Assembly (NCBI GenBank): GCA_016302195.1
Contig: JAEDOA010000015.1
Coordinates: 1-20,371, forward strand
DNA: 20,371 nucleotides
Source: Erysipelotrichaceae bacterium
GTDB lineage: Bacteria > Bacillota_I > Bacilli_A > Erysipelotrichales > Erysipelotrichaceae
Direction of reading: 5' to 3'
The notes below the pieces were generated by a model. That model saw nothing but the letters and a program-made list of their open reading frames with translations, was not told where the DNA came from and searched no databases. A program made the translations under genes and the position numbers. This document shows positions 7,104 through 15,260 of this stretch, piece after piece (position 1 is the stretch's first letter; every line of letters starts with the position of its first letter).

Positions 7104-8201
7104 ATGAAAAAACTTTTAACACTATTGTTAGCTTGCCTTATGTTAGTTTCTTTATTTGGTTGTGGACCAAAGGATGATGAAGATCCTAACGCTGGCAAAA
7201 TCAAACTTGTTTACATAATTAACGGAACATTAGGCGATAAGTCATTCTTCGATTCAGGAAAAGAAGGATTAGACAAGATTACTGCTGATTTCGGTGACAA
7301 GGTTTATTGCGAATATCGTGAATTAACTTACGATAACTCTACATGGGAAACAAAGACAGCTGATATCGTAGCTGAAGGTTGGGATATCGTTGTTGCTGGA
7401 ACATGGGATATGAAGGGCTATATTGAAAAGTTAGCTGTTGAACATCCTGAAACTAAGTTCTGGTTCTTTGATGAACAATGGGATTTTGAAAACGTTAAGA
7501 CTGACAATGTTTATGCTATGTTATTCAAACAAAACGAAGGATCATTCGTAGTTGGTGCTATGGCAGCAATGGCTTCTCAAACTGGTAAGGTTGCATTCAT
7601 GGGTGGTATGGACAATACTGTTCTTGATGACTTCTATGTTGGATTTGCTAATGGTGCTAAATATGTTAATCCTGAAATTAAAGTTAACTGCTCTTGGATG
7701 AACTCATTCAACGATGTTACTGCAGGTAAAGACGTTGCTACTGGTTTATATGAAGCTGGTTACGATGTAGTATTCGCTTGCGGTGGACAAGCTGGATTAG
7801 GCGGATTTGATGCAGTTATCGAAAAGGGCGAAGGCAACTGGATTATCGGTGTTGATGGTAACCAAGGTGCTATGTTCGCTGCTAAGGGAACAGATGAAGG
7901 AAAAGCTAAAGCTGCTAGAACTATTACTTCTATGCAGAAGAACGTTAACGAAGGATTCTATGATGCTATGAAGAAGCACTTAGAAGGAACATTGCCTTAT
8001 GGACAAAATGCTCAGTTAGGTTTAGATGGTGGATTCGTTTCTGCTTCTGTAACTGATACAACTAATGCTGTATTCACTGCTGATCAAATGGCTACAATCA
8101 ATTCTTTAATTGCTGATATTATCGCTGGCAAGATTGATTGCGGAACTGCATTCGGTCAGGCTGAAGGTTGGTTCAAAACTTTCGTTGAATCAAATCAATA
8201 A
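7104..8201 (+). CDS. bmpA: BMP-family nucleoside-binding lipoprotein
   Basis: Substrate-binding lipoprotein of the Basic Membrane Protein (BMP/PnrA-like) family, which captures nucleosides outside the cell and hands them to the ABC permeases. The signal peptide ends in a lipobox, SLFGC, with Cys20 the lipidated residue. The mature part is a two-lobed type I periplasmic-binding fold: the first strand KLVYIINGTLGDKSFFDSG, the inter-lobe region KVAFMGGMD (about 168-176), and VVFACGGQAGLGGFDA and WIIGVDGNQ in the second lobe, all typical of BMP proteins. The length of 365 aa is usual. AAGGAG precedes the ATG. Its codons look biased toward a few preferred triplets (for example GCT, GGA, GAA), as expected for a highly expressed binding protein. 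It heads an operon with an ATPase and two permeases. Confidence 0.93.
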   Translation: MKKLLTLLLACLMLVSLFGCGPKDDEDPNAGKIKLVYIINGTLGDKSFFDSGKEGLDKITADFGDKVYCEYRELTYDNSTWETKTADIVAEGWDIVVAGTWDMKGYIEKLAVEHPETKFWFFDEQWDFENVKTDNVYAMLFKQNEGSFVVGAMAAMASQTGKVAFMGGMDNTVLDDFYVGFANGAKYVNPEIKVNCSWMNSFNDVTAGKDVATGLYEAGYDVVFACGGQAGLGGFDAVIEKGEGNWIIGVDGNQGAMFAAKGTDEGKAKAARTITSMQKNVNEGFYDAMKKHLEGTLPYGQNAQLGLDGGFVSASVTDTTNAVFTADQMATINSLIADIIAGKIDCGTAFGQAEGWFKTFVESNQ

Positions 8202-8237
8202 TTATTAATAATTATAATCTAACCTATAAAAGGTAAT

Positions 8238-8282
8238 AACAAGCCTCTGATATTGCTTAATGGTATTAGAGGCTTGTTTAAA
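8238..8282 (+). terminator. Intra-operon hairpin / partial terminator
   Basis: AACAAGCCTCTGATA (8238-8252) pairs with TATTAGAGGCTTGTT (8264-8278) over 15 positions with one wobble and an 11-base loop. Only three T residues follow the stem before A-rich sequence, so termination is probably incomplete. It lies between the binding-protein gene and the ATPase gene, where it could stabilise the upstream message or lower expression of the membrane components. No separate promoter is obvious before 8301. Confidence 0.75.
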
Positions 8283-8300
8283 AATTAAGGAGAAATAGAT

Positions 8301-9851
8301 ATGGATAATTATCTTGTCATGGAAAATATCACAAAAGTCTATGATAATGGTGTTATGGCCAACAACGGGGTTAATTTCTCAGCTAAAAAAGGTGAAATCC
8401 ATGCGATTTGTGGAGAAAATGGAGCTGGAAAAACAACTCTAATGAAAATGTTGTTTGGTATTGAAAGACCAGATGAGGGGCAAATTTATATTAAAGGAAA
8501 CCCAGTACAGTTAACCTCGCCATTAAAGGCAATTGAAGCTGGAATCGGTATGGTGCACCAGCACTTTATGCTTGTTCCTTCACTTACAGTTGCTGAAAAT
8601 GTTATCTTAGGTATTGAACCTACTAAAGGCTTGAAATTTGACATGAATAAAGCTGTAGAAATGACTAAAGAAGTTTGTGAAAAATACGGCTTTGATATCA
8701 ATCCTAGAGCTTTAGTTCAAGATTTGTCAGTAGGTGTAAAACAAAAAGTCGAAATTGTTAAAGCATTGGTAAAAGGATGTGAAATCCTTATTCTTGATGA
8801 GCCAACTGCAGTATTAACTCCACAGGAAACTGCAGAACTATTTGTTCAATTAAAGCAGTTGAAAGAAATAGGGCATACAATCATCTTTATTTCACATAAA
8901 CTTAATGAAGTAAAAGAATTGTGCGATCGTGTTACAGTTATTAGAAAAGGACGTACAGTTGGAGTATATAATGTAGCAGAAGTTACCGAAGCAGATATTT
9001 CAAGAGCAATGATTGGAATAGATGTTGAATTAAAAATTGAGAAGAAAAAGGCAGAACCTAAAGAAAATATCTTAACAGTAAAAGATTTAGGTATATACAA
9101 TGCAATTGGTAAAAAGGTTGTTAAAAATATTTCTTTCTCAGTTAGAGCAGGAGAAATAGTAGGAATAGCTGGTGTAGAAGGAAATGGTCAAAGACAATTA
9201 ATAGATGCTATCACTGGTTTACATCCTTATTCTGAAGGAAGCATCAAATTAATGGATACTGAAGTATCTTCAATGAATATCAAACAGTTAAGAAAAACTG
9301 GTTTAGTTCATGTGCCTGAAGATCGTATGACATTAGGTATTGCAGCAGAAATGCCAATTAGCGAAAATATGATTGCTGATAAGGTAGATAATAAACGTTA
9401 TTTCAGCAAGCTGTTGACCAATAAAAAGGCTGTTAAAGAGGATACTGATGAATGGATTGACGAATATAAGGTTTTATGTAAAAATGGCGATCAGCACGTT
9501 AGTGGATTATCTGGCGGAAATATCCAAAAGGTTGTTGTTGCTAGAGAATTTACTAGTTATAATCGTCTATTAGTATGTGATCAGCCTACAAGAGGAATTG
9601 ATGTAGGTGCATCTGATTTTATTCGTCGTAGACTGGTTAGTATGCGTGATGAAGGCAAGGCAGTGCTTTTAGTAAGTGCTGACTTGGGAGAAGTAATGGC
9701 TTTATCAGATTCATTAATCGTTATGTATGGAGGAGAGATAGTTGCCTACTTCCCTGATATTACTAATTTAACAGAAGATGAATTAGGTTTCTATATGTTA
9801 GGTGTTAAGAAAATGAGTGAAGAAGAAATTGGAGGTGCATTCCATGGCTAA
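8301..9851 (+). CDS. nupA: Nucleoside ABC transporter ATP-binding protein (double ATPase)
   Basis: Cytoplasmic ATPase of a carbohydrate-uptake-2-like ABC importer (NupA/YufO/RbsA type) with two nucleotide-binding domains in one chain. The N-terminal domain has Walker A GENGAGKTT (38-46), signature LSVGVKQKVEI (near 142) and Walker B EILILDEPTAVLTPQE (near 160). The C-terminal domain has a degenerate Walker A, GVEGNGQRQ (near 291, no Lys), a normal LSGGNIQKV signature (near 403) and LLVCDQPTRGIDVG (near 423). This asymmetry is typical of the family and implies one competent hydrolysis site. The length of 516 aa is standard. AAGGAG lies before the ATG, and the 3' end overlaps the next gene by eight bases, suggesting translational coupling. 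Confidence 0.95.
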   Translation: MDNYLVMENITKVYDNGVMANNGVNFSAKKGEIHAICGENGAGKTTLMKMLFGIERPDEGQIYIKGNPVQLTSPLKAIEAGIGMVHQHFMLVPSLTVAENVILGIEPTKGLKFDMNKAVEMTKEVCEKYGFDINPRALVQDLSVGVKQKVEIVKALVKGCEILILDEPTAVLTPQETAELFVQLKQLKEIGHTIIFISHKLNEVKELCDRVTVIRKGRTVGVYNVAEVTEADISRAMIGIDVELKIEKKKAEPKENILTVKDLGIYNAIGKKVVKNISFSVRAGEIVGIAGVEGNGQRQLIDAITGLHPYSEGSIKLMDTEVSSMNIKQLRKTGLVHVPEDRMTLGIAAEMPISENMIADKVDNKRYFSKLLTNKKAVKEDTDEWIDEYKVLCKNGDQHVSGLSGGNIQKVVVAREFTSYNRLLVCDQPTRGIDVGASDFIRRRLVSMRDEGKAVLLVSADLGEVMALSDSLIVMYGGEIVAYFPDITNLTEDELGFYMLGVKKMSEEEIGGAFHG

Positions 9852-10962
9852 AAAAGAGAATTTTATTTCTAGAATGTCAGCAAAGCAAAAACATGCAATA
9901 TTAAGAATGGCTCTTTCAATTTTAATCGGTTTAGCACTTGCGACAGTTCTTATTTTAACAACAAGCGATAAGCCAATGAAATCATTGTCTTATTTCTATA
10001 CAGCACCTCTTCAAAATTTAAATTACTTTGGTTATTGGATTCAAAAAATGATTCCATTAATCTTTACTGGAACAGCGGTAAGCTTAATGTTTAGTGCTAA
10101 TCAGTTTAACCTAGGTATGGAGGGATGCTTCCTAATGGCAGGACAGGTTGCTGCTATTACAAATATTTATTTGTTCCCAAATCAACCAGTATTGGGAATC
10201 ATCTTTGGCTGTATTTTGGGTATGCTAGTAGGAGCGATAATTGCTTTTATTCCAGCTTTGCTTAATAGGATTTGGAAGGCATCAATAATGGTTACATCAT
10301 TAATGATGAACTATATATGTTTGTACTTTTCAATGTATATGCTATTTACATATTTCAAAAATCCTAAATCAACTAAAAATACTTATGATTGGTGTAAATC
10401 ACCAATAATGACAATAAAGCTGAAAATTGGCAGTCAGTCATTAAATGTTTTCATATCATTATTTATTGCTTTATTAGTTGCTTTTGGAGCATGGTTATTC
10501 TTATATCATACTAAGACTGGATTTAAACTTCGTCAAGTTGGTCAAAATACAAATTTCGCTAAATACGTTGGTATTTCCGTTCCAGCAATCGCAATTTTAG
10601 CTCAGATCATTGGAGGAGCTATCGGTGGTTTAGGTGGAGCTTGCGAAATTATGAGTAACTATACAAACTATTCATGGGTTGAACTAACCGGCTTTGGCTG
10701 GGATGGTGTTACAATGGCGGTATTTGCGAAAAATAATCCTAAAAATGTACCGTTGGCCGCTTTATTTATTGCATATCTTAGAACGGGTGCAATGGTAATG
10801 TCATTTAAGACCAATATTCAATTGGATTTGACATCAGTAGTTGAAGGTGTAATTGTATTATTCTTGTTAGCTGAAAGATTCTTGTCATCAACATACCGTA
10901 AGATGATTGTTGCTGAAGCTGAAAAAGAAAAACAGAACAGTTTAGAACAAAAGGAGGCATAA
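9844..10962 (+). CDS. nupB: Nucleoside ABC transporter permease (NupB-like)
   Basis: Inner-membrane permease of the branched-chain/ribose-type family, forming the translocation channel with the downstream permease. It is largely hydrophobic with roughly 8-10 membrane segments. The NQFNLGMEGCFLMAGQVAA stretch near residue 85 and the GGAIGGLGGACEIM region (about 250-270) match the conserved ME-G and G-rich coupling segments of NupB/YufP proteins. I chose the ATG at 9844 because GGAGG (9831-9835) is eight bases upstream; a GTG at 9817 would add nine residues without a good ribosome binding site. That start overlaps the ATPase stop codon by eight bases. The length from this start is 372 aa. Confidence 0.92.
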   Translation: MAKKENFISRMSAKQKHAILRMALSILIGLALATVLILTTSDKPMKSLSYFYTAPLQNLNYFGYWIQKMIPLIFTGTAVSLMFSANQFNLGMEGCFLMAGQVAAITNIYLFPNQPVLGIIFGCILGMLVGAIIAFIPALLNRIWKASIMVTSLMMNYICLYFSMYMLFTYFKNPKSTKNTYDWCKSPIMTIKLKIGSQSLNVFISLFIALLVAFGAWLFLYHTKTGFKLRQVGQNTNFAKYVGISVPAIAILAQIIGGAIGGLGGACEIMSNYTNYSWVELTGFGWDGVTMAVFAKNNPKNVPLAALFIAYLRTGAMVMSFKTNIQLDLTSVVEGVIVLFLLAERFLSSTYRKMIVAEAEKEKQNSLEQKEA

Positions 10963-10963
10963 T

Positions 10964-11941
10964 ATGAGTCAGATTTTGGAAACTTTCGTTCAAGTATTAT
11001 CTAATCCTAATTTTTATGCCAATATTTTAGCTGTTACACCTCCTATCTTACTTGCTTCATTAGGTTGTGCAGTAGCCCAAAAAGCTAGTGTTACAAACAT
11101 GGGTATGGAAGGTATTATGCTAGTATCATCATTTATTGGTGTAATATGCAGTGCTTTCATCAAAGGTCCAAATCCTTGGTTGGAATTAGTTGTCGGAATA
11201 GTAGTTGGTGGACTATTAGGTTTGGTAGTTGCCTACTTCCATTTGAAATTAAGAGTAGATATTATTTTGGTTGGTATTGCGATGAATTTGATTGGATCAG
11301 GTGGGACCGCTTTCTTCATGTATGTATTTACAGGTGATAGAAGTTCTACAAATTCATTGAATTCAGGAACCTTACCTCAGCTGGAAATTCCATTTATTAA
11401 GAATATTCCTTGGATTGGCCCAATTTTTGGCTCGCAGAATATCTTAACTTGGATTGCTTTCCTATTAATTATAGTAGTTGCTTTCCTTATTTATAAGACA
11501 AAGCTTGGCCTAAGAATAAGAGCAGTTGGTGAAAATTCTAATGCTGCAGAGTCAGTTGGTATTTCATCAAATAAGATTAAGACTATTGCTTTATGTATTT
11601 CAGGTATGTTAGGCGGTCTTGGTGGCGTTTATATGTCTGCTGTATATGTTTCATATTTTGCCAAGGGCATTACTGCCGGACGTGGATTTATTGGTTTAGC
11701 AGCCTGCTCAATGGGTGATGCTAATCCAATTGCTACCTCATTATCAGCAATTCTATTCGGTTTCTTCTATGCATTAAGTAACTTTGCTAGAAATACAGGT
11801 ATTTCAGATAATATCGTAAAGATGTGGCCATATGTTGCTACAATCATCGGAGTAGTATTATATTCAATTAATAAAGCAAATATAGAAAAGAAACGTCTTG
11901 CTGGTCAGGCAGCCGTTGAAGAAAACAAAAAGGAATCATAG
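10964..11941 (+). CDS. nupC: Nucleoside ABC transporter permease (NupC-like)
   Basis: Second permease subunit, 325 aa and strongly hydrophobic. NupC/YufQ-type landmarks are ASVTNMGMEGIMLVSSF (about 42-58) and GISSNKIKTIALCISGMLGGLGGVYMS (about 198-224), the latter holding the loop that contacts the ATPase, and the FIGLAACSMGDANP segment. One base separates the previous stop codon from this ATG, and AAGGAGG lies in the end of the previous gene, so the two permeases are translationally coupled. It is the last gene of the operon, followed by a terminator. Confidence 0.92.
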   Translation: MSQILETFVQVLSNPNFYANILAVTPPILLASLGCAVAQKASVTNMGMEGIMLVSSFIGVICSAFIKGPNPWLELVVGIVVGGLLGLVVAYFHLKLRVDIILVGIAMNLIGSGGTAFFMYVFTGDRSSTNSLNSGTLPQLEIPFIKNIPWIGPIFGSQNILTWIAFLLIIVVAFLIYKTKLGLRIRAVGENSNAAESVGISSNKIKTIALCISGMLGGLGGVYMSAVYVSYFAKGITAGRGFIGLAACSMGDANPIATSLSAILFGFFYALSNFARNTGISDNIVKMWPYVATIIGVVLYSINKANIEKKRLAGQAAVEENKKES

Positions 11942-11967
11942 TACCTCTCAATAAAATTTATTGAAAG

Positions 11968-12003
11968 AAGTGTAGGTAATGTAATATAATCTACACTTTT
12001 TTC
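11968..12003 (+). terminator. Intrinsic terminator of the nucleoside transporter operon
   Basis: AAGTGTAG (11968-11975) pairs with CTACACTT (11991-11998), followed by a run of T. Confidence 0.85.
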
Positions 12004-12019
12004 TATTGAAATGCAGGAT

Positions 12020-12048
12020 TTGACAAGAGATATAAAAAATACTATATT
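12020..12048 (+). promoter_or_regulatory. SigA-type promoter of the CBS-domain transporter gene
   Basis: A perfect TTGACA (12020-12025) and TATATT (12043-12048) are separated by 17 bases. The predicted transcription start near 12055 leaves a leader of about 30 bases. Confidence 0.85.
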
Positions 12049-12086
12049 ATTATCATTAAGAAAACGAAGGAGTGATTTTTTATTTT

Positions 12087-13505
12087 ATGGACGTCCATTT
12101 GTCTGACATATTAATTAATTTTGATGCTCTACTAACACAGACATCTTCTATCGACAATACAGAAAGCATATGGGGTTATGTTCTTTTGTTAGCTGTATTG
12201 ATTTTTTTGAATGCATTTTTTGCTGCTAGTGAGATAGCAATTGTATCCTTAAATGATGCTAAGCTGGAGAAAATGGCTAATGAAGGAAACAAGAAAGCAA
12301 AAATTTTATACAATATGGTTAGTAAACCAACAAAGTTTCTTTCAACAATCCAGATTGGTGTTACCTTGTCAGGTTTTTTATCGAGTGCGGTTGCTGCTGA
12401 TACTTTTGCGGATTATATAGTAATACTATTTAGAAATGTTAATGTATCACCATCTACAGTAAGGTTAGTCAGTATTTTTGTTATAACATTACTTTTGACA
12501 TTCATTACTTTGATATTTGGAGAACTATTACCAAAGAGAATTGGAATGAAGGATCCTGAAAAAGTTAGCTTCATGGTGGTCGGACCAGTTAATTTTTGTT
12601 ATAAGCTGTTTAAACCATTGGTTTGGCTGGTTTCTACAGTAGTAGATGGTTTAGCAAAATCGCTCGGCATAAATGAGAGCGATGGACAACAAGAATATTC
12701 AGAAGAAGAAATCAGAATCATGGTTGATGCCGGAAATGAAAAAGGATTAATTGAAGATGGCGAAAAGAAGATGATAAATAATGTCTTTGAATTAAATGAT
12801 TTAACAGTTGGTGAAGTTATGACCCATAGAACAGATATGGTTGCTCTTCAATTACAAGATAGCTTTGAAGAAGCAATGCAAACTTTTTCATCAACTGGAT
12901 ATTCTAGAATTCCTGTCTATGGAGAAGACATTGATAATATAAAAGGCATTTTATATGTTAAAGATTTAATTGATTACTGTATGAGCGACCGAAGTAGAGA
13001 ATTCAAAATAGAAGATTATCTACGCGACGCGATGTTTGTTTATGAAAATCTAAAATGCGACGATTTGTTGCCAATGTTTCAAAAAAATCATGTTCAGATC
13101 GCTATTGTGTTGGATGAATACGGTGGCACATACGGTTTAATTACAATGGAGGACTTGCTTGAATCAATTGTTGGCAATATTCAGGACGAATTCGATGACG
13201 AAGAGGAAACAGAAATAGAAAAGATTAACGATGGCCATTTTATCGTTGATGGTGCTACTTTAATCGAAGAAGTATCAGAAATGATACATGTTCATTTAGA
13301 TGATAGCGAGAATGATACTATCGGTGGTTTATTAATGGATAAGTTAGGTCATGTCCCTGCTGAAAATGAGCATGCGCAAATCAAAATAGGTAATGCTACT
13401 TTCAAGATTATTAGTATGGATGAACAGTCAATAGACAAAATAGATATAGTTGTCGAAAATAGCGGTGAAGAAAATGGAAGTACTTCAAAAGATACAAGCA
13501 ACTAG
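12087..13505 (+). CDS. Hemolysin C/CorC-type membrane protein (DUF21-CBS-CorC_HlyC)
   Basis: Membrane protein of the TlyC/YhdP/CNNM family, linked in several bacteria to Mg2+/Co2+ export or resistance; the old 'hemolysin' name reflects annotation history. The N-terminal DUF21 region (about 25-190) has several membrane segments, with FFAASEIAIVSLNDAKLEKMA and the FGELLPKRIGMKDPEKV motif. A pair of CBS domains follows (about 205-330; GEVMTHRTDMVAL, GYSRIPVYGEDIDNIKGILYVKDL), then a CorC_HlyC domain (about 345-425). The start is not clean: AAGGAG (12067-12072) is 14 bases from the ATG at 12087, a long gap, and the alternative GTG at 12072 overlaps it. From the ATG the protein is 472 aa. Its last 32 bases overlap the next, interrupted gene. 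Confidence 0.9.
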   Translation: MDVHLSDILINFDALLTQTSSIDNTESIWGYVLLLAVLIFLNAFFAASEIAIVSLNDAKLEKMANEGNKKAKILYNMVSKPTKFLSTIQIGVTLSGFLSSAVAADTFADYIVILFRNVNVSPSTVRLVSIFVITLLLTFITLIFGELLPKRIGMKDPEKVSFMVVGPVNFCYKLFKPLVWLVSTVVDGLAKSLGINESDGQQEYSEEEIRIMVDAGNEKGLIEDGEKKMINNVFELNDLTVGEVMTHRTDMVALQLQDSFEEAMQTFSSTGYSRIPVYGEDIDNIKGILYVKDLIDYCMSDRSREFKIEDYLRDAMFVYENLKCDDLLPMFQKNHVQIAIVLDEYGGTYGLITMEDLLESIVGNIQDEFDDEEETEIEKINDGHFIVDGATLIEEVSEMIHVHLDDSENDTIGGLLMDKLGHVPAENEHAQIKIGNATFKIISMDEQSIDKIDIVVENSGEENGSTSKDTSN

Positions 13506-13887
13506 AAAAGAGATATTTGATATACTAATTGATTCTATTATTGCTGAGTGTAAAATGGATTGCTGAAAAGAAATTACTTTAGATGATCTTAAAAATGGAT
13601 ACAAATATAAAAAAAGAACTAAAGAAGGAAAAAAGGAAGTTGAAGCAACAGTTCATATTAAAAAGCCAGAAATTAATAGTTTAATCAGCATAAATATTTC
13701 TTATCCTAATACACGTTACTCTATGGTGTATAGACTAGAAAAAATTGATGAAAAGCACACTCTTGTCAGGTATTCTCAGGTTGATTCAACAAATGAAAAA
13801 GAAGGTTTATTCACTAAATTCTGGTTTAATATTACCATGAAAAGAAGAATAACTAAGATGGGTAAATTCATAAAAAAGAATAGATAG
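13474..13887 (+). pseudogene. DUF3284-like gene interrupted by an in-frame TGA
   Basis: One reading frame runs from ATG 13474 (GGTGAAG just upstream, 32 bases inside the previous gene) to TAG 13885-13887, 137 codons, broken only by TGA at 13564-13566 (codon 31, right after a Cys codon). The conceptual product begins MEVLQKIQATRKEIFDILID, continues after the stop with KEITLDDLKNGYKYKKRT, and ends in a basic tail, MKRRITKMGKFIKKNR. Length, pattern and basic C terminus resemble the DUF3284 family of Bacillota, whose function is unknown. The rest of the frame is intact and keeps a normal TGG Trp codon, so decay, if real, is recent. A point nonsense mutation (for example Gly GGA or Arg CGA to TGA) or a sequencing error is the simplest reading; stop-codon readthrough is possible. 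The family call is from memory of the pattern. Confidence 0.7.
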
Positions 13888-13918
13888 AGCAAGCTTAGTA
13901 GCAGCTCTATCTTTATTT
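13882..13918 (+). terminator. Terminator overlapping the end of the DUF3284-like gene
   Basis: AGATAGAGC (13882-13890) pairs with GCTCTATCT (13904-13912) with a 13-base loop, followed by TTATTT. The 5' arm contains the stop codon. The short T-run interrupted by A suggests leaky termination, which could feed the phosphoesterase gene 14 bases further on, as no promoter fits in between. Confidence 0.75.
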
Positions 13919-13931
13919 CAAAGGGGATAAT

Positions 13932-15173
13932 ATGAAAAAGAAATTAGTTTTAACAGCATGTTTAGTCATTTTTTTGATTATATCGGTTTGTATTTTTTAT
14001 CATAGGCCGCTTCAAAGTGCAAAGATAATGATTACATCAGATATTCATTATTTAAGTGATAAATTGCACGATGACGATATAGCATATCAATATATGCTTA
14101 GTAATTCTGATGGAAGGTTAACCCAGTATTGCGATGTCATTCTATCAGCATTTATAGAAGAAGTTTTACAACAAAAGCCAGATGTATTGATAATAAGCGG
14201 TGATTTATCATTCAATGGTGAAAAACTATCTCATCAGGATTTAGCAGATAAGTTGCATGTATTATATGAAAATAACATTCCTGTTCTCGTTTTAGCTGGT
14301 AATCATGATATTAATTCTACTAGAGCAGCAAGTTTTTTTGAGAATCGATATGATGTGGCAGAAAATATAAATCAGCAAGAATTTGTATCAATCTATAATG
14401 ATTATGGCTTCTTACAAGCAGAGAGCAGAGATAGCAGTTCTCTAAGTTATATGTACAAGGTTAATGATGATTTGTATATCATAATGATAGATAGTAATGG
14501 CTATGGTCAAAACTATCTTCAACAAGAAAGCTATAACTGGCTAGAACAACAACTTGAATATGTTAAAAAGCAAAATGCTAAAGCTATTACCGTTACTCAT
14601 CAAAATATTTATGCCCAAAACGAATTGCTTGTATTTGGCTATCAGCTTTATGATGGAGATAAGTTAAAGGATTTACTAACTAAATACAAGGTTACTTTAA
14701 ATTTAAGCGGTCATGTTCATATGCAGCATTATATCAAAGATAAACTAACTGAAATATCTAGTAGTTCTTTATTAATGCCTCCACTTCAATATGGTATTTT
14801 GGAATTTGATGGTGGATATGATTACTATACAAAACAGATTGATTTCAATTCTTATTGTGATAATCACGATATTGATGATGATACAATTAGAAATCTGAAT
14901 TTGTATGCAAAGGATTATTTTATTAACCACTCTTATAAAAGGGGACTATTGAGACTGGAAGAAATAGGTTGTGATCAAGCTACAAAAGAACTCATCGCTA
15001 ATGTATTTGCCCAATATAATTACTATTATTTTTCTGGGGAGCCATTTGATTATCACGAATATGAAAATGATGCCCAGATAGCGAAAGAACTAGCTGGATA
15101 TGTCGGTAAATACATCGAAATAATTACAAGTGAATCGGAAATTGATTTTACAAAACTAAAGATAAAAAGATAA
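13932..15173 (+). CDS. Exported calcineurin-like metallophosphoesterase
   Basis: Predicted dimetal phosphoesterase acting outside the membrane. An N-terminal hydrophobic segment (about 5-22) with preceding lysines is a signal anchor; no lipobox with a clear cleavage site is seen. All five calcineurin-fold metal motifs are present: D37-x-H39 (SDIHY), G90-D91 (ISGDL), G123-N124-H125-D126 (AGNHDIN), H223 (VTHQN) and G260-H261-x-H263 (SGHVH). The C-terminal part (about 300-413) is an added helical region with no motif I recognise. The substrate is unknown; cyclic nucleotide, nucleotide or phosphodiester hydrolysis are all possible. The ribosome binding site is AAAGGGGA. Length is 413 aa. It has its own terminator but no obvious promoter. 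Confidence 0.88.
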   Translation: MKKKLVLTACLVIFLIISVCIFYHRPLQSAKIMITSDIHYLSDKLHDDDIAYQYMLSNSDGRLTQYCDVILSAFIEEVLQQKPDVLIISGDLSFNGEKLSHQDLADKLHVLYENNIPVLVLAGNHDINSTRAASFFENRYDVAENINQQEFVSIYNDYGFLQAESRDSSSLSYMYKVNDDLYIIMIDSNGYGQNYLQQESYNWLEQQLEYVKKQNAKAITVTHQNIYAQNELLVFGYQLYDGDKLKDLLTKYKVTLNLSGHVHMQHYIKDKLTEISSSSLLMPPLQYGILEFDGGYDYYTKQIDFNSYCDNHDIDDDTIRNLNLYAKDYFINHSYKRGLLRLEEIGCDQATKELIANVFAQYNYYYFSGEPFDYHEYENDAQIAKELAGYVGKYIEIITSESEIDFTKLKIKR

Positions 15174-15177
15174 AGTG

Positions 15178-15213
15178 AAAAGACAGCTTCACCATAGGAA
15201 ACTGTCTTTTTTT
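15178..15213 (+). terminator. Intrinsic terminator after the phosphoesterase gene
   Basis: AAAAGACAG (15178-15186) pairs with CTGTCTTTT (15202-15210), followed by further T residues. Confidence 0.88.
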
Positions 15214-15222
15214 AAAAAATAC

Positions 15223-15251
15223 TTGCTTTTTATTTGAACTTATGGTTATAT
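15223..15251 (+). promoter_or_regulatory. Promoter of the pyrR-uraA operon
   Basis: TTGCTT (15223-15228), a 17-base spacer and TTATAT (15246-15251), with a TG directly before the -10 at 15243-15244 (extended -10 form). The predicted start near 15258 places the PyrR-binding loop at the extreme 5' end of the RNA. Confidence 0.6.
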
Positions 15252-15260
15252 ATTAGAGAT

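Noticed and set aside
7019..7204. Minus-strand small open frame across the nucleoside transporter promoter
   Set aside because: It covers the promoter, the operators and the start of bmpA in antisense and shows no family resemblance.
9817..9843. GTG start for the first permease
   Set aside because: GGAGG at 9831-9835 points to the ATG at 9844; the GTG has no suitable upstream site.
13564..13566. TGA decoded as tryptophan (genetic code 4)
   Set aside because: The long genes in the window use TGG for Trp and show no internal TGA, and the interrupted gene itself has a TGG. Although no gene here ends in TGA, all stops being TAA or TAG is unsurprising in AT-rich DNA.
13564..13620. Selenocysteine insertion with a SECIS hairpin after the TGA
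   Set aside because: Only a weak TTTA/TAAA pairing is visible downstream, the family is not a known selenoprotein group, and no selenocysteine machinery is in the window.
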